Source: Pseudomonas spelaei (lineage in GTDB: Bacteria; Pseudomonadota; Gammaproteobacteria; Pseudomonadales; Pseudomonadaceae). From it: a DNA stretch of 48,411 nt. Both the position numbers and the translations under genes were made by a program. The stretch is from contig NZ_WNNK01000031.1 of NCBI RefSeq assembly GCF_009724245.1, forward strand, positions 1-48,411. Direction: 5' to 3'. This document shows positions 17,215 through 27,599 of the stretch, piece after piece. Numbering within the stretch: the first letter of the stretch is position 1; the number at the start of each line of letters is the position of its first letter. Under the pieces are notes generated by a model. The model made no database searches, was not told where the DNA came from, and saw only the letters and a list, made by a program, of their open reading frames with translations.

Positions 17215-19752
17215 TCAAGCCAACCGGCTGAGCATTTCCTTGGCTTCACTCTTTTGACCAGCATCCCCCTCGCTGAGCACCTCTCCCAGGATATCCCGAG
17301 CGCCATCAGCGTCACCCATGTCGATATAGGCCTGGGCCAAGTCCAGCTTGGTGGCCACTTCGTCGGTACCGGAGAGGAAATCGAAATCCGGCTCATCGTG
17401 ACCGACCGCTGCATCTTCGGCCGTGAATGTCGGCTCGATCGGCGGATGCTCAAGGCTCTGGGACAGACGCCCCAACTCGGCGTTGACGTCATCAAGTTCC
17501 GAGGAGAACGCGTTCGGCTTGGATGCCTCGGACGCGTCCGGCTCGTCGGCCAGGGACAGGTCGAAATCTTCCGGCAAGTCCAGATCATCCAGCGCGGCAG
17601 GCGTCAGGGTTGGCGGCTCGACCGGCGGCAGGTCCTTCATTTGTTCTTCAAGGCCCGACATAAAGTCGTCATCGGCCTGAGAGGACGGAGGATCAAGCTG
17701 CAGGTCCAGGTCAAAATCCGACAAGTCTTCCTGGCTGGCCTTGGCCTCGGTCTGTTGCTGCAAGACCGACTCAAAACTCAGGTCATCCGACGCCGGGTTA
17801 ACCACCGCTGGAGAGGCGGCTTCAAGATCGTCCAGGCTGAGATCGAAATCCGTGTCAAAAGCGTCCGCCTCAGGTGCTGCCGCAGGTGGCGCAGGTTCAT
17901 CCTTGAGCAGGTCCTTGACGTATTGCGCATCCAGCGCCGCCGCCGCGACGGCAGCACTAACCCCGGCGGCCAGCACGGCCATGGTCGGGAAACGGCCTTT
18001 CAGTTGCTCGACCTGTGCGTGATTTTCACCATTAGCGACCAGTTGCCGCTCCTGGGTGACGAACCCATCCTTGTCACCCTGTTGGCCGTAGACCTCCATC
18101 AATTTGAGCCGCAGGTCGCTGCGCGCGGGCTCTTGCTTGATGGCTTCTTCGAGGACTTCAGCGGCCTGGTTCAAATGACCACGATCGATATGGGATTGGG
18201 CTTGCGCCAGGGCATCGGCCGGACGCTCGGCGACAACCGGTGCCACCGCTGGCTCGATCACTGGAGCAATGACCGGCGCCACGACTGGAGCTGGAGCTGG
18301 AGCTGGAGCCAGCTTGACGCTCGGCGGCGGGACTTCAAGGCCTTCGAAACTATCGGACGGCAAATCATGCTCAGCGCTCGGGGAGAACGCCGGCTCTTCG
18401 GCCAGCGCTCGCGCCATGCGCAGGTGCTTTTCCTGCTCCAGGCGAGCGTTACGATGACGGGCCCACAGCAGCAGGAGCAACAGCACCAGCAAACCGGCCG
18501 CACCACCGACCACACCCAGCACGATGGGGTTGGTCAGCAGGTCGTTGAACTTGCCTTCGGCAGTCGGAGCCGTGTCAGCCTTGGGAGGTTCGACTGGCGT
18601 TGCCTCGGCGGCAGGAGCGGCGCCCGGCGTTGCCGGTTGTGCAGCCAATTCAGCAGGCATCGTGGCAACAGGTTGCGCCGGAACACCGCCTTCACCTTGT
18701 AATTTGGCCAGTTGATTATTCTTGAGCTCGATCAGCCGTTGCAGCTTGTCCAACTGGCTTTGCAGGTCAGCCATGCGGCTTTTCAGCTCTTCATTCTCAC
18801 GGCGGGTCGAATCCAGACTCTCCTGAGTGACCGCCAGCTTGTTGTTCAACGCCTTGCTATCACCGGCGGCACCTTTCACCCCGGCCTTGGCAGACTCGGC
18901 CGACACCAGGCTCAAGTTGTCCTGGGTACGCGTCTGGGACGGTGCATTACCTGCCTGAGTGCGCTTGGTGGCATCCAGTTGCGATTTCCCCGCAACCGGG
19001 TTGCCGCTGCGGCGCCCCTGGCGCCAGGCCGTATTCTGCGCGGTCACTTCAGCGATCGCCTGGGATTGCGGCAGGCTGGTGCTCTGTACCGAGTCCGGCA
19101 GACGCAAGACCTGGCCGGTCTTCAGTCGGTTGATATTACCGTCGATAAACGCATCCGGGTTCAGTGCCTGGATAGCCAACATGGTTTGCTGGACCGATGC
19201 GCCATGACGGTTTTTTGCGGCGATTTCCCACAACGTGTCGTGGGACGTCGTGGTGTGTTCGGCGGGCTTGCTGACTGCTGGAGCGGAAGCAGAAGTCGCA
19301 GGCGCACTCAGTCGCGGTGCAGGAGCATCAGCCGCCGAGGGGGTTTGCTCAAACTTGGCCGGGTCGAGCAGCACGCTGTAGTCGCGCATCAATCGACCGT
19401 TAGGCCATTGCACCTGCAGCAGGAAGCGCACGTAGGAATCAGGCAACGGCTTGCTGGAGGTGACGCGCACCACGCTGCGACCGCTGGGATTGAGTACCGG
19501 GGTAAAGGTCAGGTCATCGAGAAAAGCCTGGCGATCAACGCCGGCATCCACAAAGGCCTGGGAGGAAGCCAGGCTGGGAACGATCTCGGAAGCGCTCAGG
19601 CCGCCGACATCCAGCAGTTCGATCTCCACCGACAGCGGCTGGTTCAGCTTCGACTTGAGGGTCATTTCCCCAAGCTGCAGCGCTTGCGCCATACCGGAGG
19701 ACAGCGCCGAGGCGGCCGCTATTGCTAACACCAGTTTGCGAACTTGAACCAT
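17215..19752 (-). CDS. fimV: FimV pilus-assembly/polar hub protein
   Basis: The 845-residue inner-membrane peptidoglycan-binding protein supports type IV pilus assembly and polar organisation in pseudomonads. In order I see a signal peptide (1-24), the FimV N-terminal domain beginning LQLGEM, a LysM domain at about 165-222, a Gln/Glu-rich coiled coil before the membrane, one transmembrane segment at about 404-431, an acidic cytoplasmic part with a TPR-like region near 504-567, and the conserved C-terminal FimV helix pair (786-845). A Pro-Ala-Val linker contains a short tandem repeat. The ATG at 19752 gives a normal signal peptide; the frame upstream has no such feature. Confidence 0.95.
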   Translation of the reverse strand: MVQVRKLVLAIAAASALSSGMAQALQLGEMTLKSKLNQPLSVEIELLDVGGLSASEIVPSLASSQAFVDAGVDRQAFLDDLTFTPVLNPSGRSVVRVTSSKPLPDSYVRFLLQVQWPNGRLMRDYSVLLDPAKFEQTPSAADAPAPRLSAPATSASAPAVSKPAEHTTTSHDTLWEIAAKNRHGASVQQTMLAIQALNPDAFIDGNINRLKTGQVLRLPDSVQSTSLPQSQAIAEVTAQNTAWRQGRRSGNPVAGKSQLDATKRTQAGNAPSQTRTQDNLSLVSAESAKAGVKGAAGDSKALNNKLAVTQESLDSTRRENEELKSRMADLQSQLDKLQRLIELKNNQLAKLQGEGGVPAQPVATMPAELAAQPATPGAAPAAEATPVEPPKADTAPTAEGKFNDLLTNPIVLGVVGGAAGLLVLLLLLLWARHRNARLEQEKHLRMARALAEEPAFSPSAEHDLPSDSFEGLEVPPPSVKLAPAPAPAPVVAPVIAPVIEPAVAPVVAERPADALAQAQSHIDRGHLNQAAEVLEEAIKQEPARSDLRLKLMEVYGQQGDKDGFVTQERQLVANGENHAQVEQLKGRFPTMAVLAAGVSAAVAAAALDAQYVKDLLKDEPAPPAAAPEADAFDTDFDLSLDDLEAASPAVVNPASDDLSFESVLQQQTEAKASQEDLSDFDLDLQLDPPSSQADDDFMSGLEEQMKDLPPVEPPTLTPAALDDLDLPEDFDLSLADEPDASEASKPNAFSSELDDVNAELGRLSQSLEHPPIEPTFTAEDAAVGHDEPDFDFLSGTDEVATKLDLAQAYIDMGDADGARDILGEVLSEGDAGQKSEAKEMLSRLA
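18285..18308. repeat. Hexanucleotide tandem repeat inside fimV
   Basis: Four perfect copies of CTGGAG stand head to tail; on the coding strand they encode alternating Ala-Pro in the linker after the FimV membrane segment. The six-base unit keeps frame, so slippage would change linker length only. Confidence 0.85.
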
Positions 19753-19914
19753 AGCCTCATCCTTAGTTTGAACACTCCCCGCCCAGCGAGAAGGTTGGAT
19801 ACCGCTGCCATCAGGCATGGCACGCCGATCGATCACCGGCGCGCATTTTTTTCTGCACAGGGCCAAGCATAGCGCCTGGCTAGAATCAATCTACAAATTG
19901 ACGCCAAGTATCTT

Positions 19915-20925
19915 TTACACAAGGTCTTTTATCAACAACTGCGCCAGTTGCACGGCGTTGAGCGCGGCACCTTTGCGTACGTTATCTGACGCCAGCCACA
20001 GATTTAGTTCCGCAGGATCATCAACACCTGCACGAACCCGCCCCACATAAACCACATCCTGGCCAACTGCATCGCCCACGGCGGTAGGGTAATCACCCGC
20101 CTCCACCAGCTCGACACCTGGAGCCGCCTCCAACGCTTGATTGACCGCCTCCAGATTGACCGCAGCGCCCAGTTGCAACGACACACTCAAGCTATCGCCG
20201 AAAAACACCGGGGCTTGAACGCAGGTGACGGAAATTTTCAGCAAAGGCATACCCAGGACCGCACGCAACTCGTGCACCAGGCGCTTTTCCAGGGAAGTAT
20301 GCCCCTGGGCGTCGGGGGTACCGACTTGGGCCAACAAGTTGAACGCCATCTGCCGATCAAAGAACTTCGGCTCCAGCGGGCGCACATTCAGCAGTTCGGC
20401 GGTTTGCCGGGCCAGCTCGCTCACCGCCTCGCGCCCCTGGGCCGAAACGGCCAGGTTGGCGGTCACACTGACACGCTGGATATCCAGCAAGCCGCGCAAC
20501 GGCGCCAACACCACCGCCAATGCCGTGGCCGATGGGCTTGGACTGCTCAGTTGAAACGGCTTCTTCAGGGTGCTCAATACATGGGGGTTGGCTTCCGGCA
20601 CCACCTGGGGCGCCTGATCGGCCGGCAACGCGCCAGACAGGTCGATCAACCCACAACCGGCGGCAGTGGCCCGCGGGGCGAAGCTCAAGGTAACGGCCGG
20701 GCCGGCGGCGAAAAACGCCAGTTGCACCTTGCTGAAATCAAATTCGTCGACTTCCCGCACCCGTACATTCTTGCCACGAAACGGCACCGAATGCCCGGCC
20801 GACTCACTGCTGGCCAACAAGTGAAGCGTGCCTACCGGGAACTCCAGCTCTTCGAGCACCTGCACCAGGGTTTCGCCAACCGTGCCGGTGGCGCCGATCA
20901 CGGCAATATCAAAGGTCTGGGTCAT
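19915..20925 (-). CDS. usg: Aspartate-semialdehyde dehydrogenase-like protein Usg, catalytic Cys absent
   Basis: The 336-residue protein has the aspartate-semialdehyde dehydrogenase fold, with a Rossmann motif IGATGTVGETL (10-20) and the ASS segment. Where true ASD enzymes have the nucleophilic cysteine (PNCST-like motif), it reads SPSPSAT, so Ser132 replaces Cys. It is therefore probably not an active ASD; the true asd lies just upstream. The ATG at 20925 gives a start matched to the fold, whereas the longer frame runs back into the REP palindrome. The gene sits between asd and fimV, as in other pseudomonads. Its function is unknown. Confidence 0.9.
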   Translation of the reverse strand: MTQTFDIAVIGATGTVGETLVQVLEELEFPVGTLHLLASSESAGHSVPFRGKNVRVREVDEFDFSKVQLAFFAAGPAVTLSFAPRATAAGCGLIDLSGALPADQAPQVVPEANPHVLSTLKKPFQLSSPSPSATALAVVLAPLRGLLDIQRVSVTANLAVSAQGREAVSELARQTAELLNVRPLEPKFFDRQMAFNLLAQVGTPDAQGHTSLEKRLVHELRAVLGMPLLKISVTCVQAPVFFGDSLSVSLQLGAAVNLEAVNQALEAAPGVELVEAGDYPTAVGDAVGQDVVYVGRVRAGVDDPAELNLWLASDNVRKGAALNAVQLAQLLIKDLV

Positions 20926-21018
20926 GGGGGATACCTCGGGTGATACGGGGGGGAGCGGCACTTTACCGGGTGACTGGGGGTGAGGCAATTGGCCTTGGGT
21001 GTCAGGCGCGGCTGATGG

Positions 21019-21110
21019 CCTCATCGCGGGCAAGCCCGGCTCCCACACTGGATCGCATTTCTTCAGGTACAACTCGGTCAATGTGGGAGCCGGGCTTGCC
21101 CGCGATGAGG
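21019..21110. repeat. REP palindrome pair between asd and usg
   Basis: Two 29-base arms (21019-21047 and 21082-21110) are inverted copies of each other around a 34-base spacer. Each contains ATCGCGGGCAAGCCCGGCTC next to TCCCACA. This is the common Pseudomonas REP doublet (REPIN) form. It lies past the asd terminator. Confidence 0.9.
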
Positions 21111-21121
21111 TCCTCAAGAAC

Positions 21122-21158
21122 AATAAAAAACCCGCGCCTGTCACCAGAGCGCGGGTTT
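21122..21158 (-). terminator. Rho-independent terminator of asd
   Basis: On the minus strand AACCCGCGC-N11-GCGCGGGTT forms a stem followed by TTTTATTG. It lies about 20 bases after the asd stop codon. Confidence 0.88.
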
Positions 21159-21176
21159 CTCCGAAGCCTTACACGA

Positions 21177-22289
21177 TCAACGTTCCAGCAGGATCCGCAA
21201 CATGCGGCGCAGCGGTTCGGCCGCGCCCCACAGCAACTGGTCGCCAACCGTGAACGCACCCACGTACTGGGTGCCCATGTTCAGCTTGCGCAGACGGCCG
21301 ACCGGTACATTCAGGGTGCCGGTGACCTTGGTCGGGCTCAGCTCCTGCATGCTGATGTCGCGGTTGTTCGGCACCAGCTTGACCCACGGGTTGTGCTGGC
21401 TGATCAGCCCTTCGATATCGGCAATCGGCACGTCTTTGTTGAGCTTGATGGTCAGCGCCTGGCTGTGGCAACGCATGGCGCCGATGCGCACGCAAATGCC
21501 GTCCACCGGGATCGGGCTTTTGAAACGACCGAGGATCTTGTTGGTCTCGGCCTGGGCCTTCCACTCTTCGCGGCTCTGGCCGTTCGGCAGTTCCTTGTCG
21601 ATCCACGGGATCAGGCTACCGGCCAATGGCACGCCGAAGTTCTCGGTCGGGTAGGCTTCGCTGCGCATGGCTTCGGCCACACGGCGGTCGATGTCCAGAA
21701 TGGCGCTGGCCGGATCGGCCAGTTGATCGGCGACCGCAGCGTGGGTCGCGCCCATCTGCTTGATCAGTTCACGCATGTTCTGCGCGCCGGCACCGGAGGC
21801 CGCCTGATACGTCATCGCGCTCATCCACTCCACCAGGCCGGCTTCGAACAAGCCACCCAGGCCCATCAGCATCAAGCTGACGGTACAGTTGCCGCCGATG
21901 TAGTTCTTGGTGCCGGCGTCGAGCTGCTGGTCGATGACCTTGCGGTTCACCGGGTCGAGGACGATGACCGCGTCATCCTGCATACGCAGGCTGGAGGCAG
22001 CGTCGATCCAGTAACCCTGCCAGCCGGCTTCGCGCAGCTTGGGGAAGACTTCGCTGGTGTAGTCGCCGCCCTGGCAGGTCAGGATCACGTCGAGGGTTTT
22101 CAGCTCTTCAATGTTGTAGGCGTCCTTGAGCGGAGCAATGTCCTTGCCCACAGACGGCCCTTGGCCACCAACGTTGGAAGTGGTGAAAAACACCGGCTCA
22201 ATAAGATCGAAATCCTGCTCTTCCAGCATCCGCTGCATGAGCACGGAACCGACCATACCGCGCCAACCGATCAGACCTACACGTTTCAT
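21177..22289 (-). CDS. asd: Aspartate-semialdehyde dehydrogenase
   Basis: The 370-residue enzyme reduces beta-aspartyl phosphate to aspartate semialdehyde, the branch point to lysine/diaminopimelate, methionine and threonine. The Rossmann motif VGLIGWRGMVGSV is at the start. The nucleophile is Cys135 in GGNCTVSL, the same position as in the E. coli enzyme. SGAGAQNMREL and the C-terminal segment are conserved. It is separated from leuB by an intrinsic terminator, so it probably has its own promoter in the 64-base gap or depends on readthrough. Confidence 0.97.
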   Translation of the reverse strand: MKRVGLIGWRGMVGSVLMQRMLEEQDFDLIEPVFFTTSNVGGQGPSVGKDIAPLKDAYNIEELKTLDVILTCQGGDYTSEVFPKLREAGWQGYWIDAASSLRMQDDAVIVLDPVNRKVIDQQLDAGTKNYIGGNCTVSLMLMGLGGLFEAGLVEWMSAMTYQAASGAGAQNMRELIKQMGATHAAVADQLADPASAILDIDRRVAEAMRSEAYPTENFGVPLAGSLIPWIDKELPNGQSREEWKAQAETNKILGRFKSPIPVDGICVRIGAMRCHSQALTIKLNKDVPIADIEGLISQHNPWVKLVPNNRDISMQELSPTKVTGTLNVPVGRLRKLNMGTQYVGAFTVGDQLLWGAAEPLRRMLRILLER

Positions 22290-22304
22290 CGCAACTACAC
22301 CTTG

Positions 22305-22347
22305 TTAAAAAGTGGGCCGCCTTGCAGCAACAACTGCAAGCGGGCCC
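22305..22347 (-). terminator. Rho-independent terminator between leuB and asd
   Basis: On the minus strand GGGCCCGCTTGCAG and CTGCAAGGCGGCCC pair around a TTGTTG loop, with one bulged position, and are followed by ACTTTTTAAC. It lies seven bases past the leuB stop codon and just before asd. Confidence 0.75.
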
Positions 22348-22353
22348 GAGAGA

Positions 22354-23436
<1,083 letters not shown>

Positions 23437-23492
23437 GCTTTCCTCGTTTCATCGGGCGACCCGCCCGCAGGCAGGTCGGGAAAAATTATTGA

Positions 23493-24257
23493 TTAACGCT
23501 CGGCCCAGACCACCAGCACGTCGGTGCTAAAGGTGCCGTCGGCTTGAATCTCGAAATAATCGCGGACTTCCTGGCCCATCGCCTGCTGCAATTCAAGGAT
23601 TGCGGCGCGCAACACTGGCGGGGTGCGCATGCGCTCAACCCACGAGGTGTACTCCAGGCGCAGCCGCTGGCGGCTGCTGTTGCGCACATGCAGACCGGCT
23701 TCGCTGATCTGGCGCATCCACTCGCCGGCGGAATAATCACGCACATGGCTGGTATCACGCAGTACTTCGACGGTTTGCAGGTAAGTGTCCAACAGCGGGC
23801 TGCCCGGTGACAAGACGTCCACAAAGGCCGCCACACCGCCCGGCTTGAGCACCCGACGCACTTCCCGCAGGGCCAGGCCGAGGTCGCTCCAGTGGTGCGC
23901 CGAATAGCGGCTGAACACAAAGTCGAACTCGCCATCGGCAAACGGCAGGCGCTCGGCGGCGCCGTGTACGGTGCTGATGTTGGCCAGGCCACGATCTACT
24001 GCCGCGGCTGCAACGACATCCAGCATCTGCTGCGACAGGTCGTAGGCCACCACTTCCTTCACCAGCGGCGCCACATGGAAGCTGACATGACCGGCACCGC
24101 AACCTAAATCCAGCAGTCGTGCAGCGCCCTGCCCGGCCAGTTCGGCCTGTAGCAGCGCGAATTCGGTGCCTTGAGCGTGGACAGCGCTGCTCAGGTAGGC
24201 CGAGGCCTGTTCGCCGAATTGTTTTTGCACGACTTGGGTGTGGGCGGTGCTGGTCAT
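23493..24257 (-). CDS. Class I SAM-dependent methyltransferase (UbiE/BioC-like)
   Basis: The 254-residue protein has the SAM-binding motif I LLDLGCGAGHVS and motif II VVAYDLSQQML. It also has FDFVFSRYSAHHW and the post-motif LKPGG, which place it with Methyltransf_11-type enzymes. The methyl acceptor is not known. The ATG at 24257 begins MTSTAHTQVV, typical of this group. It sits inside the leucine operon between leuD and leuB, 56 bases from leuB, and follows a REP pair. It has no known part in leucine synthesis. Confidence 0.88.
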   Translation of the reverse strand: MTSTAHTQVVQKQFGEQASAYLSSAVHAQGTEFALLQAELAGQGAARLLDLGCGAGHVSFHVAPLVKEVVAYDLSQQMLDVVAAAAVDRGLANISTVHGAAERLPFADGEFDFVFSRYSAHHWSDLGLALREVRRVLKPGGVAAFVDVLSPGSPLLDTYLQTVEVLRDTSHVRDYSAGEWMRQISEAGLHVRNSSRQRLRLEYTSWVERMRTPPVLRAAILELQQAMGQEVRDYFEIQADGTFSTDVLVVWAER

Positions 24258-24295
24258 GGTGACATCCTTGGGTTTTGTGCTGTTTGTAAGGCCGT

Positions 24296-24402
24296 CTTCG
24301 CGAGCAAGTCGAATCGTCGCACCGCCGCTCCCACATTCGACCGAGTTTCTTCAGTTGAAATGCAATCAAATGTGGGAGCGACGATTCGACTTGCTCGCGA
24401 AG
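24296..24402. repeat. REP palindrome pair between leuD and the methyltransferase gene
   Basis: Inverted arms at 24296-24320 and 24378-24402 (CTTCGCGAGCAAGTCGAATC core), joined to CTCCCACA-type flanks, form a REP doublet. The left arm carries about eight extra bases (around 24321-24328) between the core and the CTCCCACA flank that the right arm lacks. The core differs from the REPs at 21019 and 41091. Confidence 0.88.
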
Positions 24403-24425
24403 GGGCCAGTCCTGCCTACATCAAA

Positions 24426-25070
24426 TCAAGCATCTCGAAACAACCACGGCTGACTGGCCCGGTGCCTGGTTTCAAACGCGGCAATCGCATCGCCGTCCTG
24501 CAAGGTCAGGCCGATATCGTCCAGGCCGTTGATCAGGCAGTGCTTGCGAAAGGCATCCAGCTCAAAGTGATACACCTTGCCATCGGGCCGGGTCACGGTC
24601 TGCGCGGCGAGGTCAACGGTCAGCTCGTAGCCCGGATTGGCCTCTACTTGCTGGAACAGTTCATCCACTTCGGCATCGCTCAAGATGATCGGCAGCAAGC
24701 CGTTCTTGAAGCTGTTGTTGAAGAAGATGTCGGCGTAGCTCGGCGCGATGATGCTGCGAAAGCCATATTCTTCCAGGGCCCACGGTGCGTGCTCACGGCT
24801 GGAGCCGCAGCCGAAGTTTTCGCGGGCCAGCAACACGCTGGCACCTTGGTAACGCTCGGCATTGAGCACAAAGTCCTTGTTCAACGGGCGCTTGGAGTTG
24901 TCCTGGTAGGCATAGCCCACGTCCAGGTAGCGCCACTCGTCGAACAGGTTGGGGCCGAAGCCGGTGCGCTTGATCGACTTGAGGAATTGCTTGGGAATGA
25001 TCTGGTCGGTGTCGACGTTGGCACGGTCCAACGGTGCGACCAAACCGGTGTGTTGGGTAAAAGCTCTCAT
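24426..25070 (-). CDS. leuD: 3-isopropylmalate dehydratase small subunit
   Basis: The 214-residue swivel subunit of isopropylmalate isomerase works with LeuC to convert 2- to 3-isopropylmalate. NVDTDQIIPKQFLK near residue 20 and NFGCGSSREHAPWAL near residue 80 are the family signatures. It begins 10 bases after the leuC stop codon, so the two are coupled. The C-terminus is normal in length. Confidence 0.97.
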   Translation of the reverse strand: MRAFTQHTGLVAPLDRANVDTDQIIPKQFLKSIKRTGFGPNLFDEWRYLDVGYAYQDNSKRPLNKDFVLNAERYQGASVLLARENFGCGSSREHAPWALEEYGFRSIIAPSYADIFFNNSFKNGLLPIILSDAEVDELFQQVEANPGYELTVDLAAQTVTRPDGKVYHFELDAFRKHCLINGLDDIGLTLQDGDAIAAFETRHRASQPWLFRDA

Positions 25071-25080
25071 CGGGTATTCC

Positions 25081-26499
25081 TCAGATCAATTCGCGAACGT
25101 CGATGAAACGACCGTTGACGGCAGCCGCAGCGGCCATGGCCGGGCTCACCAGGTGGGTACGGCCACCGGCGCCCTGACGCCCTTCGAAGTTACGGTTGGA
25201 GGTGGACGCGCAATGCTCACCCGACTCCAAGCGGTCCGGGTTCATGGCCAGGCACATGGAGCAGCCCGGCTCACGCCATTCAAATCCGGCTTCGAGGAAG
25301 ATCTTGTCCAGGCCTTCGGCCTCGGCCTGGGCTTTGACCAGGCCCGAACCCGGGACCACGATTGCTTGCTTGATGGTCGAGGCGACTTTGCGGCCTTTGG
25401 CGATCACCGCCGCAGCGCGCAGGTCTTCGATCCGCGAGTTGGTGCAGGAGCCGATAAACACGCGATCCAACTGAATGTCGGTGATCGCCTGGTTGGCTTT
25501 CAAACCCATGTACTTCAAGGCGCGCTCAATGGAACCGCGCTTGACCAGGTCGGTTTCCTTGGCCGGGTCCGGCACGTTCTGATCAACGGCGAGGACCATT
25601 TCCGGCGACGTGCCCCAACTGACCTGTGGTTTGATCTGGGTGGCGTCGAGCTTGACCACCGTGTCGAACACCGCGTCGGCATCGGACACCAGGTCCTTCC
25701 AGGCTTCGACCGCAGCGTCCCAATCGGCGCCGGTTGGCGCGAACGGACGGCCCTTGACGTAGGCAATGGTCTTTTCATCCGCCGCCACCATGCCCACGCG
25801 CGCACCGGCTTCGATGGACATGTTGCAGATGGTCATGCGGCCTTCGATGGACAGATCACGAATCGCGCTGCCGGCGAATTCGATGGCGTGGCCGTTACCA
25901 CCGGCGGTGCCGATCTTGCCGATCACGGCGAGGACGATGTCCTTGGCGGTCACGCCAAAAGGCAATTGCCCCTCGACCAATACCAGCATGTTCTTCATTT
26001 TCTTGGCGACCAGGCACTGGGTGGCAAACACATGCTCCACCTCGGAAGTGCCGATACCGTGAGCCAAGGCGCCGAAGGCACCGTGGGTCGAGGTGTGGGA
26101 GTCACCGCAGACCACGGTCATGCCCGGCAAGGTCGCGCCCTGCTCCGGGCCGATCACGTGGACGATGCCCTGGCGCACATCGTTCATCTTGAATTCGGTG
26201 ATGCCATATTCGTCGCAGTAGTCGTCGAGGGTCTGCACCTGAAGGCGCGACACGGTGTCGACAATGGCCTCGATGCCACCCTTGCGCTCAGGGGTGGTCG
26301 GCACGTTGTGGTCGGGGGTGGCGATGATCGAGTCGACACGCCAAGGCTTGCGCCCGGCCAGGCGCAGGCCTTCGAACGCTTGGGGCGAGGTCACTTCATG
26401 GATGATGTGACGGTCGATATAGATCAGCGACGACCCATCATCGCGCCGTTTCACTTCATGGGAATCCCAGAGCTTGTCGTAAAGCGTTTTGCCGGCCAT
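25081..26499 (-). CDS. leuC: 3-isopropylmalate dehydratase large subunit
   Basis: The 472-residue aconitase-family subunit holds a [4Fe-4S] cluster, with cysteines in IGSCTNSR and CSMCLAMNPD. VCGDSHTSTHGAFG and the N-terminal TLYDKLWDSHEV are diagnostic. It leads the minus-strand leu cluster. A LysR gene is divergent across a 146-base gap and is the obvious candidate regulator. No Leu-rich leader peptide is visible, so classic attenuation is not evident. Confidence 0.97.
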   Translation of the reverse strand: MAGKTLYDKLWDSHEVKRRDDGSSLIYIDRHIIHEVTSPQAFEGLRLAGRKPWRVDSIIATPDHNVPTTPERKGGIEAIVDTVSRLQVQTLDDYCDEYGITEFKMNDVRQGIVHVIGPEQGATLPGMTVVCGDSHTSTHGAFGALAHGIGTSEVEHVFATQCLVAKKMKNMLVLVEGQLPFGVTAKDIVLAVIGKIGTAGGNGHAIEFAGSAIRDLSIEGRMTICNMSIEAGARVGMVAADEKTIAYVKGRPFAPTGADWDAAVEAWKDLVSDADAVFDTVVKLDATQIKPQVSWGTSPEMVLAVDQNVPDPAKETDLVKRGSIERALKYMGLKANQAITDIQLDRVFIGSCTNSRIEDLRAAAVIAKGRKVASTIKQAIVVPGSGLVKAQAEAEGLDKIFLEAGFEWREPGCSMCLAMNPDRLESGEHCASTSNRNFEGRQGAGGRTHLVSPAMAAAAAVNGRFIDVRELI

Positions 26500-26645
26500 C
26501 AGTCGGTCCTCATCAGCGTCTTACTATTTTCTATGCCCTGGGCCATTCAATAACCCCTTGGCTTGTGAGGCTGATGCTATGGCGTTACATTAAATAACTC
26601 AAATTCATATTTTTCATGCTTTGGATAACCAACTGGAATACGACC

Positions 26646-27536
26646 ATGGACCTGGCCAATCTCAATGCTTTTATTGCCATCGCCGAGACCGGCAGCTTCT
26701 CTGGCGCCGGTGAGCGGCTGCACCTGACGCAACCCGCCATCAGCAAGCGCATCGCCGGCCTGGAACAACAATTGAAGGTGCGGCTATTCGATCGCCTGGG
26801 CCGTGAAGTGGGCCTGACCGAAGCTGGGCGCGCCCTGCTGCCCCGGGCCTATCAGATTCTCAACGTACTGGACGACACCCGCCGCGCCTTGACCAACCTC
26901 ACGGGCGAAGTCAGCGGACGCCTGACTCTGGCCACCAGCCATCACATCGGCCTGCACCGCCTGCCGCCCGTACTGCGCACCTTCACACGGGAATACCCGA
27001 ACGTCGCCCTGGACATTCAGTTTCTCGATTCAGAAGTGGCCTACGAAGAAATCCTCCATGGCCGCGCCGAAGTGGCGGTCATTACCCTGGCGCCGGAACC
27101 TCACACGCTGGTTCGAGCAACGCCCGTGTGGGACGACCCGCTGGACTTCGTGGTGGCCCCGGAACACAGCCTGACCCATAACGGCACGGTCAGCCTGGCC
27201 GATATCGCCCAGCATCCGGCGGTGTTTCCAGGCGGCAATACGTTTACCCACCATATTGTGCAGCGCCTGTTCGAGGCCCAGGGCCTGACGCCGAATATCG
27301 CCATGAGCACCAACTACCTGGAAACCATCAAGATGATGGTCTCCATCGGCCTGGCCTGGAGTGTGTTGCCGCGCACCATGCTCGACGATCAGGTAGCGCG
27401 CATTGCTTTGCCGGGCATACAGCTCAGTCGCCAGCTAGGCTATATCGTGCACACCGAAAGGACGCTGTCGAACGCTGCGCGGGCTTTCATGAGCCTATTG
27501 GATGCACAGGTCGATCCGGCAGGGGTGCCGGCCTGA
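26646..27536 (+). CDS. LysR-family transcriptional regulator
   Basis: The 296-residue regulator has an N-terminal winged helix-turn-helix (residues 1-60; GSFSGAGERLHLTQPAISKR) and a periplasmic-binding-protein-like effector domain. The ATG at 26646 gives the usual MDLANLNAF start; a longer frame begins 10 codons earlier without support. It diverges from leuC, and such LysR genes usually act on the divergent promoter, so I infer control of leuCD. An AT-rich stretch near 26580-26620 is the likely binding region, but I see no convincing T-N11-A dyad. Confidence 0.9.
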   Translation: MDLANLNAFIAIAETGSFSGAGERLHLTQPAISKRIAGLEQQLKVRLFDRLGREVGLTEAGRALLPRAYQILNVLDDTRRALTNLTGEVSGRLTLATSHHIGLHRLPPVLRTFTREYPNVALDIQFLDSEVAYEEILHGRAEVAVITLAPEPHTLVRATPVWDDPLDFVVAPEHSLTHNGTVSLADIAQHPAVFPGGNTFTHHIVQRLFEAQGLTPNIAMSTNYLETIKMMVSIGLAWSVLPRTMLDDQVARIALPGIQLSRQLGYIVHTERTLSNAARAFMSLLDAQVDPAGVPA

Positions 27537-27599
27537 AACCGTGCGGCCACAACGCCTGAAAACCACGCCGAACGCCCATTGAGCCAAGGCCCTTTGACA

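Noticed and set aside
26500..26645. Leucine attenuator or T-box leader before leuC
   Set aside because: No Leu-codon-rich leader peptide, no alternative terminator and no T-box sequence are visible.
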